From: Deltaproteobacteria bacterium
Lineage (GTDB): Bacteria; Myxococcota_A; UBA9160; UBA4427
Reading direction: 5' to 3'
DNA length: 64,000 nucleotides
Assembly (NCBI GenBank): GCA_016713665.1
Contig: JADJOR010000002.1
Span: forward strand, 372,001-436,000
Shown here one piece after another: positions 26,295-36,289 of this stretch. Both the position numbers and the translations under genes were made by a program. Each line of letters opens with the position of its first letter. Positions within the stretch are counted from its first letter, which is position 1. The notes beneath the pieces were generated by a model. It ran no database searches. It saw only the letters and a program-made list of their open reading frames with translations, and was not told where the DNA came from.

Positions 26295-26705
26295 ATGATC
26301 GACGAGCTGCCGGAACCGATGCCCGATCTCGATTCGCTGCCCTTCTGGGAGGGGCTCAAGGCGAACGAGCTGCGTTTGCAGAAGTGCAGCGCGTGCGGAG
26401 CGCTGCGCTGGCCCGCCCGCGCGATCTGCAATCGCTGCAGCGCGTTCGAGGCGGAGTGGATCGCCTGCCGCGAGGATGCGCGCATCGCGAGCTGGATCCG
26501 GACCCATCAGGTCTTCGCGCCGGCCTATCGCGACCGGGTGCCGTACGTCGTGGTGCAGGTCGTGCTCGAGGCGCAGGCGGACATCCGGCTGATTGGCGGC
26601 TGGCAGGCGGATCGGGATCCGGTCTACCGGGAGGCCGTCGTGCCGCGCTATTCGAAGCGCCCGAGCGGCACCGTCGTGCTCGACTGGGCGCCGCGCGAGC
26701 CCTGA
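26295..26705 (+). CDS. DUF35 (OB-fold with zinc ribbon) acyl-CoA-binding partner protein
   Basis: 136 residues starting 1 bp after the thiolase-like stop. The zinc ribbon uses C31-S-A-C34 and C45-N-R-C48 with P-A-R before the second pair. An OB-fold follows (R-V-P-Y-V-V-V-Q-V and I-R-L-I-G-G-W). DUF35 proteins bind the acyl-CoA side of thiolase-like enzymes and are required for activity of Ltp2-type aldolases. It ends the plus-strand operon; a TauD gene converges 9 bp downstream. The pairing is strongly supported by adjacency and family precedent. Confidence 0.9.
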   Translation: MIDELPEPMPDLDSLPFWEGLKANELRLQKCSACGALRWPARAICNRCSAFEAEWIACREDARIASWIRTHQVFAPAYRDRVPYVVVQVVLEAQADIRLIGGWQADRDPVYREAVVPRYSKRPSGTVVLDWAPREP

Positions 26706-26714
26706 CCTGGCCAC

Positions 26715-27763
<1,049 letters not shown>

Positions 27764-27819
27764 GCAGTTCTCCTCTCTTTCGGGTAGAGCCTCGCGCAGA
27801 GTCCCGGCCAGAGACGCGC

Positions 27820-29307
27820 CTAGCCGAGCTCGAGCCAGGCGCTCTTCGTCTGCTGATAGCCGCGCAGGCTCTCGAGCCCCGAGTCGCGGCCGTAGCCCGA
27901 GTCCTTGTAGCCGCCGAAGGGGACGGCCCAGTGGATCCTTCGATAGGAGTTGACCCAGACGGCGCCGGCCTGGATGTCGCGGACGAAGCGGTGGGCGCGG
28001 TTCAGGTTGCGGGTCCAGACGCCCGAGGCGAGGCCGTAGGTCGTCGCGTTCGCGATCGCGAGCGCTTCGTCGTCGTCGTGGAAGGGGATCGCGCAGGTCA
28101 CCGGCCCGAAGATCTCCTCCTGGCAGACGCGCATTGAATTGCGCGCTCCGCGGAAGAGCGTCGGCGCGACGAAGTAGCCGCCGCCCAGCGGCGAGTCGGC
28201 GGGGAAGTTCTCCGGTCCGAAGCGGCCGCCGAAGGCGAGCTCGGCGCCTTCCTTGCGGCCGAGCTCGATGTAGGACTTCACCTTCTCGAACTGCTCGGCG
28301 AAGGCGATCGGGCCCATCGTCGTCGAGGCGTCGAGGGCGTTGCCGAGGCGGACGTGCTGCTTCACGTGCTTCTCGATCCGATCGATGAGCTCGTCGTAGA
28401 TCGTGTCCTGGATCAGGAGTCGCGAGCCGGCGACGCAGGTCTGGCCGGCGCCGCCGGTGAAGATCGCCGCCGTGCTCGCGCCGATCGTCGCCTTGTCGAG
28501 GTCGGCGTCGGCGAAGACGATGTTCGGGCTCTTGCCGCCGAGCTCGAAGGCGAGAGGCTTCAAGAGCTGGGCGGAGCGCTCGGTGATGCGGCGCGCGGTC
28601 GCGGTCGAGCCGGTGAAGGCGATCTTGCGGATGTCGGGATGGCGGACGAGGGCGTCGCCCGCGACCTCGCCGGTCCCGCAGACGACGTTGACGACGCCGG
28701 GCGGGAAGCCCGCGGCGTCGAAGAGCGGCGCGATCGAGAGGATCGAGGCCGCCGCCTGCTCGGCTGGCTTGAGCACCACCGTATTGCCCGCCGCCAGCGC
28801 CGCCCCGACCTTCGCCGCGAGGATCGCGAGCGGCGAGTTCCAGGGCACGATGATGCCGACGACGCCGAGGGGCTCGTGGAGCGTGAAGTTGAAGCTCGTG
28901 CGCGAGACCTCGATCGTCTCGCCGTGGATCTTGTCGGCGGCGCCGGCCCAGTAGTTCATCATCTCGGAGACCGAGGGCAGGTCGCCGGCCCGGGCCTCGG
29001 CGATCGGCTTGCCGTTGTCGTGGCATTCGATCGTCGCGAGCTCCTCGGCATGCTCCGCGATCTTGCGGGCGGCGGCGCGCAGGAGCGCCGCGCGGCCCAT
29101 CGCCGGGAGCGCGCGCCAGGGGCCGGCGAAGGCGCGCTTCGCGGCCTCGGCGGCAAGGGCGACGTCGTCCGCATCGCCGGCCGGGACCTGGAGCCACTCG
29201 GTCCCGAGCGAGGGATCGATGCTCGGGAGGTAGCGACCGGAGACCGGGGCGACCCGGCGTCCGTCGATCCAATTGTCGATGCGGCCCTGCGGCAGTAGCG
29301 TGCTCAT
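27820..29307 (-). CDS. NAD(P)-dependent aldehyde dehydrogenase
   Basis: 495 residues, standard ALDH length. P-W-N-S-P-L supplies the oxyanion Asn, F-T-G-S-T-A the cofactor loop, F-E-L-G-G-K-S-P-N the general-base Glu, and G-Q-T-C291-V-A-G the catalytic Cys. E-E-I-F-G-P-V and a C-terminal P-F-G-G-Y-K-D-S-G-Y-G-R-D are also present. It oxidises an aldehyde to the acid in the cytosol. It is divergent from an alcohol dehydrogenase (116 bp apart) and upstream of the first TauD gene on the same strand, so an alcohol-aldehyde-acid sequence is plausible. The ATG at 29307 has AGGAGGACGAG before it. Confidence 0.93.
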   Translation of the reverse strand: MSTLLPQGRIDNWIDGRRVAPVSGRYLPSIDPSLGTEWLQVPAGDADDVALAAEAAKRAFAGPWRALPAMGRAALLRAAARKIAEHAEELATIECHDNGKPIAEARAGDLPSVSEMMNYWAGAADKIHGETIEVSRTSFNFTLHEPLGVVGIIVPWNSPLAILAAKVGAALAAGNTVVLKPAEQAAASILSIAPLFDAAGFPPGVVNVVCGTGEVAGDALVRHPDIRKIAFTGSTATARRITERSAQLLKPLAFELGGKSPNIVFADADLDKATIGASTAAIFTGGAGQTCVAGSRLLIQDTIYDELIDRIEKHVKQHVRLGNALDASTTMGPIAFAEQFEKVKSYIELGRKEGAELAFGGRFGPENFPADSPLGGGYFVAPTLFRGARNSMRVCQEEIFGPVTCAIPFHDDDEALAIANATTYGLASGVWTRNLNRAHRFVRDIQAGAVWVNSYRRIHWAVPFGGYKDSGYGRDSGLESLRGYQQTKSAWLELG

Positions 29308-29423
29308 CTCGTCCTCCTATCCTGACGTCCCGTTCCGTCGAGCGTCGATCCGGCTCTCGTCCCGGATCGGTCCCGAAATGCGAATACCCGAATGCGCGCC
29401 CCGCGCGCCGCGAGGAGCAGCCC

Positions 29424-30522
29424 ATGCGCGCCGCCGTGATGCACGAAGCGAATCGACCGCTCACCATCGAGGACGTCTCGATCGAGAGTCCGCGGGCGGG
29501 CGAGGTCGTCGTCCGGATCGCCGCGTCCGGGGTCTGTCGCTCGGATCTCCACGCCTGGCACGGTCGCACGGCCTTCATCAAGCCGCCGGTCGTGCTCGGG
29601 CATGAAGGGGCGGGGACGGTCGTCGAGGTCGGGCCGGGGTGACGGGCGTCGCGAAGGGTGATCCGGTCGTGATCGCGCTCTATGGGCCGTGCGGTCAGTG
29701 TGGCGAGTGTCGCGTCGGCGACGTCACGCGCTGCTGGAGCGAGACGCGCGTCCACAACATGCACGGCCGCATGCCCGACGGGACGACGCGGCTCTCGCTG
29801 CGCGGTCAGGTCGTGACGCCGATGGTCGGGGCGGGGACGCTCGCCGAGCTCGCCGTCGTGCGCGAGGCGCAGGTCGTGAAGATCGACCGCGACATTCCCC
29901 TCGAGCTCGCCTGCCTCGCGGGCTGTGGCGTCACGACGGGGTCGGGGCCGCGCTCAACGTCGCCGACGTGCGCATCGGCTCGAGCGTCGTCGTGATCGGC
30001 TGCGGCGGCGTCGGGCTCAACGTCATTCAGGGGGCGAGGATCGCCGGCGCGGCGCGGATCATCGCCTGCGACACCCAGAGCGAGAAGCTCGATCTCGCCT
30101 CGGATCTCGGGGCGACCGACGGCCTCCTCGTCCGCGAGGGCGAGGATCTCGTGGCCGCGATCAAGGCCCTCGTGCCGGGCGGCGTCGACTACGCCTTCGA
30201 AGTCATCGGCCGGCCCGAGGTCGTGCGCACGGCGTTTCTCGCGACGCGGATCGGCGGGACGACGGTCATGGTCGGCTCGCCCGCGCCGGGGAGCGAGATC
30301 TCCGTCGATGGGCGCATGCTCTTCTCGGATCGCAAGCTCGTCGGCACGACCGGCGGCGGCAACATCCCGGCGCGCGACATCCCGCGGCTGATGCAGCTCT
30401 ACCAGCAGGGCCGCCTCGACCTCGATCGGCTGGTCTCGCAGCGCCTGCCCCTCGACCGCGTCAACGAGGCCTTCACGGCGCTCGAGAGCGGACAGGGCGC
30501 GCGCACGGTGATCCAGCTCTAG
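29424..30522 (+). CDS. Zinc-dependent alcohol dehydrogenase (MDR family), two frameshifts
   Basis: One ~367-residue zinc alcohol dehydrogenase is spread over three frames. The first part (29424-29642) has the catalytic-zinc Cys in A-S-G-V-C-R-S-D and G-H-E-G-A-G. The second (to about 29940) has the four structural-zinc Cys in C-G-Q-C-G-E-C-R-V-G-D-V-T-R-C. The third has the Rossmann site G-C-G-G-V-G-L and ends Q-G-A-R-T-V-I-Q-L. The breaks fall in G runs at 29636-29639 and 29938-29941; one added G at each restores the frame and the family sequence. It oxidises an alcohol with NAD(P) beside the divergent aldehyde dehydrogenase. GAGGAG precedes the ATG. Confidence 0.85.
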
Positions 30523-30590
30523 TCGCGTCCGTCGGCGCATGGGATGCCTCTCGCTGCTCGTCTCCGGCCGTCGTCGCCCGGGCGCCTCGC

Positions 30591-31412
30591 TCAGGAGGGG
30601 ATCCAGTCGCCGGCGACGGACACGCGATGCATGATGCGGCGCTCGGCGTAGTCGGCGGTCGCATAATGTTGCGTGCAGCGGTTGTCCCAGATCGCGACCG
30701 AGTCCTCCTCCCAATGAAAGCGGACCTGGAGCTCGGGCGAGCGGACCCAGTCGAAGAGGAAGGCGATCAGGGCCTGGCTCTCGGCGTCGCTCATGCCGAG
30801 GAAGTAGGACGTGAAGTTCGAGTTCACGTAGAGGAACTTCTTGCCCGTGTCGGGATGGCGGCAGACGACGGGATGGATCTCGTCGGGCCAGGCGGCGCGG
30901 ACGCCCTCGAGGTCGCCGACGGAGTGGCCCCCGGCGATGGCCCGGCGCAGGGGGCCCGTGATGTCGTGGGCGGCTTCGAGGCCCTCGAGGCAGCGCTGCA
31001 ATGCGGGAGACAAGAGCTCCCAGGCGCGGATCATCGAGGACCAGCTCGTGTCGCCCCCGCAATCCGGGAGCTTCACCGCGTGGAGGATCGCGAGCTTCGG
31101 CGGCTTGCGCATGAAGGTCGAGTCCGTATGCCAGCGATTCGCGCCGTCGCGCTTGGGTTGCGTCTGGTCGAGCAGGCCGACCTCGGGATGGGTCTCCATG
31201 TGGCGGCCGAAGGGATGGATGTCGATCGGGCCGAAGCGCTTCGCCAGCGCGATCTGCTCGTCGGGCGTGATCGCCTGCTTGCGGAAGAACAGCACGTGGT
31301 ACTCGAGCAGCGCCCGGTAGAGCGTGTCGAGCTCCCCCTCGGAGAGGGGCTTTCTCAGATCGATTCCCGAGACGAGCCCGCCGATGGCGCTCGTCAGACG
31401 CTTGACCTCGAA
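30591..31412 (-). CDS. TauD/TfdA-type 2-oxoglutarate dioxygenase, start codon not found
   Basis: At least 273 residues read like a complete TauD protein. F-E-V-K-R-L-T-S-A-I-G-G begins near 31412, then V-L-F-F-R-K-Q, the iron ligands W-H-T-D and (C-T-Q)-H, and R-I-M-H-R near the end. The first ATG/GTG/TTG in this frame downstream of the nitroreductase stop is a GTG at 31295, which would remove ~40 conserved residues. The upstream stop at 31467-31469 is in the same frame. Either a non-standard start is used or a base is missing near 31410-31460. It belongs to a minus-strand operon with the nitroreductase and an amidohydrolase. It is about 35-45% similar by eye to the other TauD in its core motifs. 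Confidence 0.82.
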   Translation of the reverse strand, partial: FEVKRLTSAIGGLVSGIDLRKPLSEGELDTLYRALLEYHVLFFRKQAITPDEQIALAKRFGPIDIHPFGRHMETHPEVGLLDQTQPKRDGANRWHTDSTFMRKPPKLAILHAVKLPDCGGDTSWSSMIRAWELLSPALQRCLEGLEAAHDITGPLRRAIAGGHSVGDLEGVRAAWPDEIHPVVCRHPDTGKKFLYVNSNFTSYFLGMSDAESQALIAFLFDWVRSPELQVRFHWEEDSVAIWDNRCTQHYATADYAERRIMHRVSVAGDWIPS

Positions 31413-31466
31413 ACCGGGCTCCCTGGCGGTGGAACGGCCTCCCTGGCCCGCCGCCTGCCCGTCCGA

Positions 31467-32174
31467 CTAACGTTCCGGCCGGTCCGTCGAGCGGTCGTCC
31501 GGATGGTAGACCTGACCCCAGCGATTCAGATGGCTGACCTTCTCGACCGGCAGCCGGCGCGGCGCCCCGAGCTTCTCGGCGCTGTAGCCGAGGAAGACTG
31601 CACACTCCATGAAGATCCGCGGCGGGATCCCGAGGATCTCGCGGATCTGCTCGCGGCGCAGGAAGAAGAAGGTCGTGAAGAGCGACGAGAGCCCGTGGGC
31701 TCGCGCCGCGAGCATCAGGTTCTGGGACGCCTGAAAGAGGCTGACGCCGCGTCCGCCGGGGATCTCGCGCGTCTCGCGCAGCGAGCCGTCGGGATTCTCG
31801 GCGTACTCGCCCTTCATGCGGATCCCGCGATCCGGATTCCAGCAGACGACCACGATCACCGGCACCTTGTCGAGGTTCTCGACCGCCGCGCGCCCGGTCA
31901 CCGAGCGCCCGGCCCCGTCGGTCAGCTGCTCCTTCGTCTGGGCGCGCTCCGCGTCGATCACCTTGAAGGCCTCGATCATCTCGGCCTGGATCCGCTTGCG
32001 CACGCCGCGATCCGTCACGACGATGAATTCCCAGGGCTGGGTATTGCCCGAGCTGCAGGCCATCGTCGCAGCCTCGAGCACGTGGTCGAGGATCGGCTTC
32101 GGGACCTCGCGATCCTCGAAGATGCGCGTCGCCCGCAGGCCGTAGATCGCATCGAAAACGGACATGTCCGACAT
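31467..32174 (-). CDS. Nitroreductase-family FMN oxidoreductase
   Basis: 235 residues. The family's FMN-binding elements are R-A-T-R-I-F near residue 14, S-S-G-N-T-Q-P-W-E-F at about 41-50 and G-L-S-S-L-F-T in the last third. A P-x-x-x-x-V-V-V-C-W segment fits the central strand. These flavoproteins reduce nitro groups, quinones or enoates with NAD(P)H, or dehalogenate. The next gene is the TauD dioxygenase, starting at or inside its stop region. The ATG at 32174 (M-S-D-M-S) could be replaced by 32165. Physiological substrate unknown. Confidence 0.87.
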   Translation of the reverse strand: MSDMSVFDAIYGLRATRIFEDREVPKPILDHVLEAATMACSSGNTQPWEFIVVTDRGVRKRIQAEMIEAFKVIDAERAQTKEQLTDGAGRSVTGRAAVENLDKVPVIVVVCWNPDRGIRMKGEYAENPDGSLRETREIPGGRGVSLFQASQNLMLAARAHGLSSLFTTFFFLRREQIREILGIPPRIFMECAVFLGYSAEKLGAPRRLPVEKVSHLNRWGQVYHPDDRSTDRPER

Positions 32175-32293
32175 CGGGGTCCTTCGCTTTCACGCTTCGT
32201 GAGAGGTTGTGAGGGGAATGACGAGAGGCTTCGAAGCCGAACGCGCACCGAGCGTCCGCGCTCCCGCGCGGCGCCGGCGTCACGCCGCCGCCG

Positions 32294-33394
32294 CTAGAGA
32301 CCGTAGAGACGCTGCGCGTTTCCCGTCAGGACGGCGGTGCGCTGTCTCTCCGAGAGCGCCGAGGTCTCCCGCAGCGCGTCCGTCGCGCCCGGGAACACGC
32401 CGTCGCCATGGGGATAGTCCGAGGCGAAGGTCACGCTCTCGGGATAGCTCTCGAGCATGGCGCCGAGCCCCGGCTCGACCTCTTCGACGCTGACGAAGCC
32501 CTGGCGGCGGAACTGGTCCGAGGGCTTCTCCTTCGGGCGGTCCGGGAATCCGAAGAGCTCGAGATGCTCGTCGAGGCGATGCAGATGGGCGAGCGCCCAG
32601 ACCGCGCCCGACTCGAGGAACGCGACGCGCAGCCGCGGATGGCGATCGAGCACGCCGAAGGCGACGAGCTCCGTCAGCCCCATCATCTGTTCCATCGGGA
32701 AGTGGACGGCGTGCATCGCCGAGTAGTCGTCGTCGAAGCGATGGCGCAGCTCGGCGCAGGGGACGAGGCCGTTCAGGCCGGGGTGGAGCGCGAAGGGTCG
32801 GTCGGCCTCCTCGAGATAGGACCAGAGGGGCTCGTAGGCGGGATCGTGGAGCGCCGGCGTGCCCGGGATCCGCTCCGGCCGCCGCCAGACGCCGCGAAAC
32901 CCGAGCGTCTCGATGCACCGCTTCGCCTCGACGAGCGCCGCCTGGGCGCTCGTCTGCGGCAGCACGCCGACGCCGAAGAGCCGGCTCGGCGCATGCCGAC
33001 AGTAGTCCGCGAGCCAATCATTGATCGCGTGGCATAGCGCGAGCTGGGCGTCGGGATCCGTCACCTGCTGGATCATCAGCCCGTAGGTCGGAAAGATCAC
33101 GGCCTGCGCGATCTGGTCGAGGTCCATGTCGGCGAGGCGACCGGCCGGGTCGAAGGCGCCGCTCCGCGCCTCGCCGGCGCCGCTGCGCTCGCCGTGCTGG
33201 CGCGGCGCCGCGAGGCTCTCGGGCTTCGCCTTCAGCGAGAAGCTCAGGGTCTCGCCGCTGCGGAAATGAAAGCGGTCTCCCTCGCGCACCGCGCGCGGCG
33301 CGAGGGCGCGATGCCGGGCCGGCAAGCGCTCCGTGAAGACGGCGTCCGGCTCGACGACGTGGCCGTCGGCATCGATGATGGAAGAGGCGTTCAT
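32294..33394 (-). CDS. ACMSD-type amidohydrolase (amidohydrolase-2 family)
   Basis: 366 residues from the ATG at 33394; the longer open frame runs into the MarR promoter region. The start I-I-D-A-D-G-H-V-V-E-P is the family's metal-binding D-x-H variant. F-A-L-H-P-G supplies a second His, L-E-S-G-A-V-W a third site, and F-A-S-D-Y-P-H-G-D the terminal Asp and His. It is cytosolic. It is divergent from the MarR-type regulator with 68 bp between starts, so it is a likely regulatory target. It leads the minus-strand operon with nitroreductase and TauD. Confidence 0.88.
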   Translation of the reverse strand: MNASSIIDADGHVVEPDAVFTERLPARHRALAPRAVREGDRFHFRSGETLSFSLKAKPESLAAPRQHGERSGAGEARSGAFDPAGRLADMDLDQIAQAVIFPTYGLMIQQVTDPDAQLALCHAINDWLADYCRHAPSRLFGVGVLPQTSAQAALVEAKRCIETLGFRGVWRRPERIPGTPALHDPAYEPLWSYLEEADRPFALHPGLNGLVPCAELRHRFDDDYSAMHAVHFPMEQMMGLTELVAFGVLDRHPRLRVAFLESGAVWALAHLHRLDEHLELFGFPDRPKEKPSDQFRRQGFVSVEEVEPGLGAMLESYPESVTFASDYPHGDGVFPGATDALRETSALSERQRTAVLTGNAQRLYGL

Positions 33395-33422
33395 ATGGGG
33401 GGCGCTCCGATCGCTTCCTGGT

Positions 33423-33450
33423 AAGATACATTTCGGACGACCCCGGTCGA
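33423..33450 (-). promoter_or_regulatory. Candidate promoter for the amidohydrolase operon
   Basis: On the minus strand TCGACC (33450-33445) and TATCTT (33428-33423) are separated by 16 bp, an acceptable -35/-10 pair. It ends 28 bp upstream of the amidohydrolase ATG. The site lies in the short gap shared with the MarR-type regulator, where a MarR operator would be expected; no clear palindrome is visible. Confidence 0.35.
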
Positions 33451-33462
33451 GGCCCATCGGCC

Positions 33463-34089
33463 ATGGCCAGGACCAGCACGATGAGTGACGGCGGACGGTC
33501 CATGGAGAATCGGATGTCGACGCGGTCCGCGGACAAGCCCGCACGCAAGCTCGCCGAGACCCCGGTCTCCGCGACCGCGCAGCGCATCGTCCGCGCGACG
33601 GCCGGGGCCGCCGTGGAAGACGAAGCGGCGCCGGTCCACCCGAACGACCTCTTCACGAAGCTCGCACGCACGGGCCTGCTCCTCGACGTGCTCCAACGCG
33701 AATGTCTCGAGCCCCACGGGCTCGCCTTCGCGGAGTATTCGGTCTTGCGGATCCTGCAGAGGGAGCCGCGGCGGCGGCTCTCGCCTTCGCGGCTCGCGGA
33801 GCGCATCGTGCGGACGACGGGGGCGGTGACGAAGCTCGTCGATCGGCTCGAGGGGGCGGGGCTCGTCGAGCGCCGACCCGACGACAGCGACGGACGGGCC
33901 GTCCAGGTCCAGCTGACGGCGGCGGGCGGGCGTCTCGCCGACGCCGCGAGCCGGGCCTATACGGCGGGCCGGGAGCGGGTGCTGGCGAGGCTTTCGGAGA
34001 GCGAGGTTCGTGCGACCATGGCGAGTCTCGATCGCTTGATCGAATTGTTGGAGAACGACGTCGCGGGCGTCGAACGGAGGTCGCGATGA
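33463..34089 (+). CDS. MarR-family transcriptional regulator
   Basis: Up to 208 residues; in-frame ATGs at 33481, 33502 and 33514 are alternatives, and 33514 has GGAG at good spacing. The winged-helix core is F-A-E-Y-S-V-L-R-I-L followed by L-S-P-S-R-L-A-E-R, T-G-A-V-T-K-L-V-D-R-L-E (recognition helix) and the wing G-L-V-E-R-R-P-D-D-S-D-G-R. MarR proteins are dimeric repressors released by phenolic or acyl-CoA ligands. It is divergent from an amidohydrolase and overlaps the next deacylase-like gene by ATGA, so it probably controls both. It is the only local regulator in the catabolic island. Confidence 0.88.
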   Translation: MARTSTMSDGGRSMENRMSTRSADKPARKLAETPVSATAQRIVRATAGAAVEDEAAPVHPNDLFTKLARTGLLLDVLQRECLEPHGLAFAEYSVLRILQREPRRRLSPSRLAERIVRTTGAVTKLVDRLEGAGLVERRPDDSDGRAVQVQLTAAGGRLADAASRAYTAGRERVLARLSESEVRATMASLDRLIELLENDVAGVERRSR

Positions 34090-35833
34090 GCGAGCTGGAT
34101 CTTTTGATTCGTGGGGCCGAGGTGATCGACGGGACCGGCCGGCCGGCGGTGCGCGCGGACGTCGGCGTGCGCGCGGGGCGGGTCGAATTCGTGCGCGAGG
34201 GGGCAGGGGGATCGAAGGGGGAGAGTGCGCGCGAGGTCCTCGACGCCGATGGCCTCGTCGTCTCGCCGGGCTTCATCGATCCGCATACCCATTACGATGC
34301 GCAGCTGCTCTGGGACGGCAGCGCGTCGCCCTCGAACCTGCACGGCGTCACCACGATCATCGGCGGCAACTGCGGCTTCACGATCGCGCCGATCGGGATC
34401 GCGACGGCGACTACATCCGGCGCATGATGGCCGTCGTCGAGGGCATGCCGCTCGAGGCCCTCGAGAAGGGGCTCGACTGGGCCTGGCGCGGCTTCGGTGA
34501 CTGGCTCGACCGCTTCGAGGGCAACATGGCGGTCAACGCCGGCTTCCTGGTCGGCCACTGCGCCCTGCGGCGCACCGTGATGGGCGAGCGCTCCGTCGGC
34601 CACGCGGCGACGCCCGCCGAGGTCGAGCAGATGAAGACGCTGCTGCGCGCCTCGCTCGCGGCGGGCGGCCTCGGTCTCTCGACGACGCGCTCCTTCACCC
34701 ACAGCGACGGCAACGGCCAGCCCGTCCCCTCCCGCTTCGCCTCGGAGGAGGAGCTCCTCGATCTCTGCCGCGTCGCCGGGGCCCATGAGGGGACCGCGCT
34801 CGAGTTCATCACCGACGGCTGTCTGCGCGGCTTCAACGACGACGAGATGGACCTGATGGCCCGCATGTCGCTCGCCGCCGATCGCCCCGTCAACTGGAAC
34901 GTCTTCACGATCGACTCGAAGGAGAAGGATCGTTATGCGAACCAGCTGCTCGCCTCGACGCGGGCGGCCGAGAAGGGGGCCCGCGTCGTCGCGCTGACGA
35001 TGCCGACGCTGGTCGGCATGACGATGAGCTTCCTGACCTATTCGCCCATCCATCAGCTTCCCGGCTGGAGGACGATCCTCGCGCTGCCGCTGCCCGAGCG
35101 CATGGCGGAGCTGCGCAAGCCCGAGGTCCGGGCGAAGCTGCTCGCGGGCTCGAAGTCGCCGGACGCGGGCGTCTTCGCCCGGGTCGCCGACTTCGCGAAC
35201 TTCAAGATCGGCCAGACCTTTTCGGGTGCCAATCACGGGCTCACCGGTCGCTTCGTCAAGGAGATCGCGAAGGAGCGGGGCAAGGCCGATTTCGACACGC
35301 TGATCGAGATCGTGCTGGCCGACGAGCTGCGGACGGTGCTCTGGCCGGCGCCGCCGGACGGCGACGAGGAGAGCTGGAAGATGCGCAAGGCGGCCTGGGA
35401 GAGCCCCCACTGCCTGCTCGGCGGCTCCGATGCCGGTGCCCATCTCGACCGCATGTGTGGCGCGCCGTATACGACCGACTTCATCGCCGATTGTCTGCGC
35501 GGCAAGCGCCTCTGGCCCGTCGAGAAGGCGATTCAGGCCCTCTCGGACGCGCCGGCGCGGCTCTTCGGCCTGCGCGACCGGGGTCGGGTGGCGGCCGGGA
35601 TGCACGCCGATCTCGTGGTCTTCGATCCGAAGACCGTGGGCTCGAGCGAGATCCACGAGCGGTCGGACCTGCCCGGCGGGACGTCGCGGCTCTACGCCGA
35701 GTCGACGGGGGTCGTCCGCGTCTTCGTGTCGGGGCAGACGATCGTGCGCGACGGCAAGGCGACCGACGCGCGACCGGGGCGGATCATGCGCTCGGGGCGG
35801 GATACGGCGACGGTGAGCCTGGCCCGGCGTTAG
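34086..35833 (+). CDS. N-acyl-D-amino-acid deacylase-like amidohydrolase, frameshifted
   Basis: About 582 residues once joined. The N-terminal part has G-F-I-D-P-H-T-H-Y-D (metal site) and I-G-G-N-C-G-F, the D-aminoacylase signature. The rest continues in another frame from about 34397, with metal-site regions R-S-F-T-H-S-D-G and G-G-S-D-A-G-A-H-L-D. The break is in GGG at 34395-34397, where one missing G restores P-I-G-D-R-D-G-D-Y-I-R-R-M-M. Members hydrolyse N-acyl amides or related bonds in the cytosol. It begins inside the MarR stop codon. The natural substrate is unclear; many such genes in catabolic clusters are not true D-aminoacylases. Confidence 0.85.
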
Positions 35834-35866
35834 GTCCGGCGTTTCGTCCGGCGAAGGAGATCAGCG

Positions 35867-36289
35867 ATGGGTCGAGCGGTCATCATGCACATCGACGAAG
35901 CCCCCTGGGTCCGCGGCGGGCCCCGCGGCGAGGGCGGCGAGGCGCGTCATCCCGACGGCGGCGGTCAGCTCGTCGGCGATCTCGTGAAGGGCCCGTGGGT
36001 CCACGTCAACTGGCTGCCCGGCGGCAAGGTCGCACCGCCCCACAGCCACGACCACGACCAGGTCATGTACGTCGTCGAGGGCGGCTTCTCGATGGGCAAG
36101 CGCCAGTGCGGCCCCGGGACCGTCGTCTACATCGAGGCGGGGACCCAGTACGGCTTCAAGGTCTGGGACGAGGGTGTCCGCTTCCTGAACATCCGACAGG
36201 GGCTCGCGAGCTACACGGAAGCGGGGAAGCAGACGAACAACCCCTACGCCGAGGCGCTGTCGGGCCAGACCTCAGGCCACACCGAATAG
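35867..36289 (+). CDS. Small cupin-domain protein
   Basis: 140 residues with AAGGAG at good spacing. Cupin motif 1 is P-P-H-S-H-D-H-D-Q-V-M-Y-V-V-E-G (about 63-78), giving the usual His residues and Glu. Motif 2 is P-G-T-V-V-Y-I-E-A-G-T-Q-Y-G-F (about 85-99), where the second-motif His is Gln or Tyr. It could bind a metal and act as a decarboxylase, isomerase or dioxygenase accessory, or just bind ligand. Its 3' end overlaps the convergent amidohydrolase by 18 bp. It is cotranscribed with the deacylase-like gene (33 bp). Confidence 0.85.
   Translation: MGRAVIMHIDEAPWVRGGPRGEGGEARHPDGGGQLVGDLVKGPWVHVNWLPGGKVAPPHSHDHDQVMYVVEGGFSMGKRQCGPGTVVYIEAGTQYGFKVWDEGVRFLNIRQGLASYTEAGKQTNNPYAEALSGQTSGHTE

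Noticed and set aside
29806..32297. Long frames on both strands over the ADH, TauD and nitroreductase genes
   Set aside because: Shadows of real genes; compositions are Arg/Pro-rich or Glu/Asp-rich and no family motifs appear.
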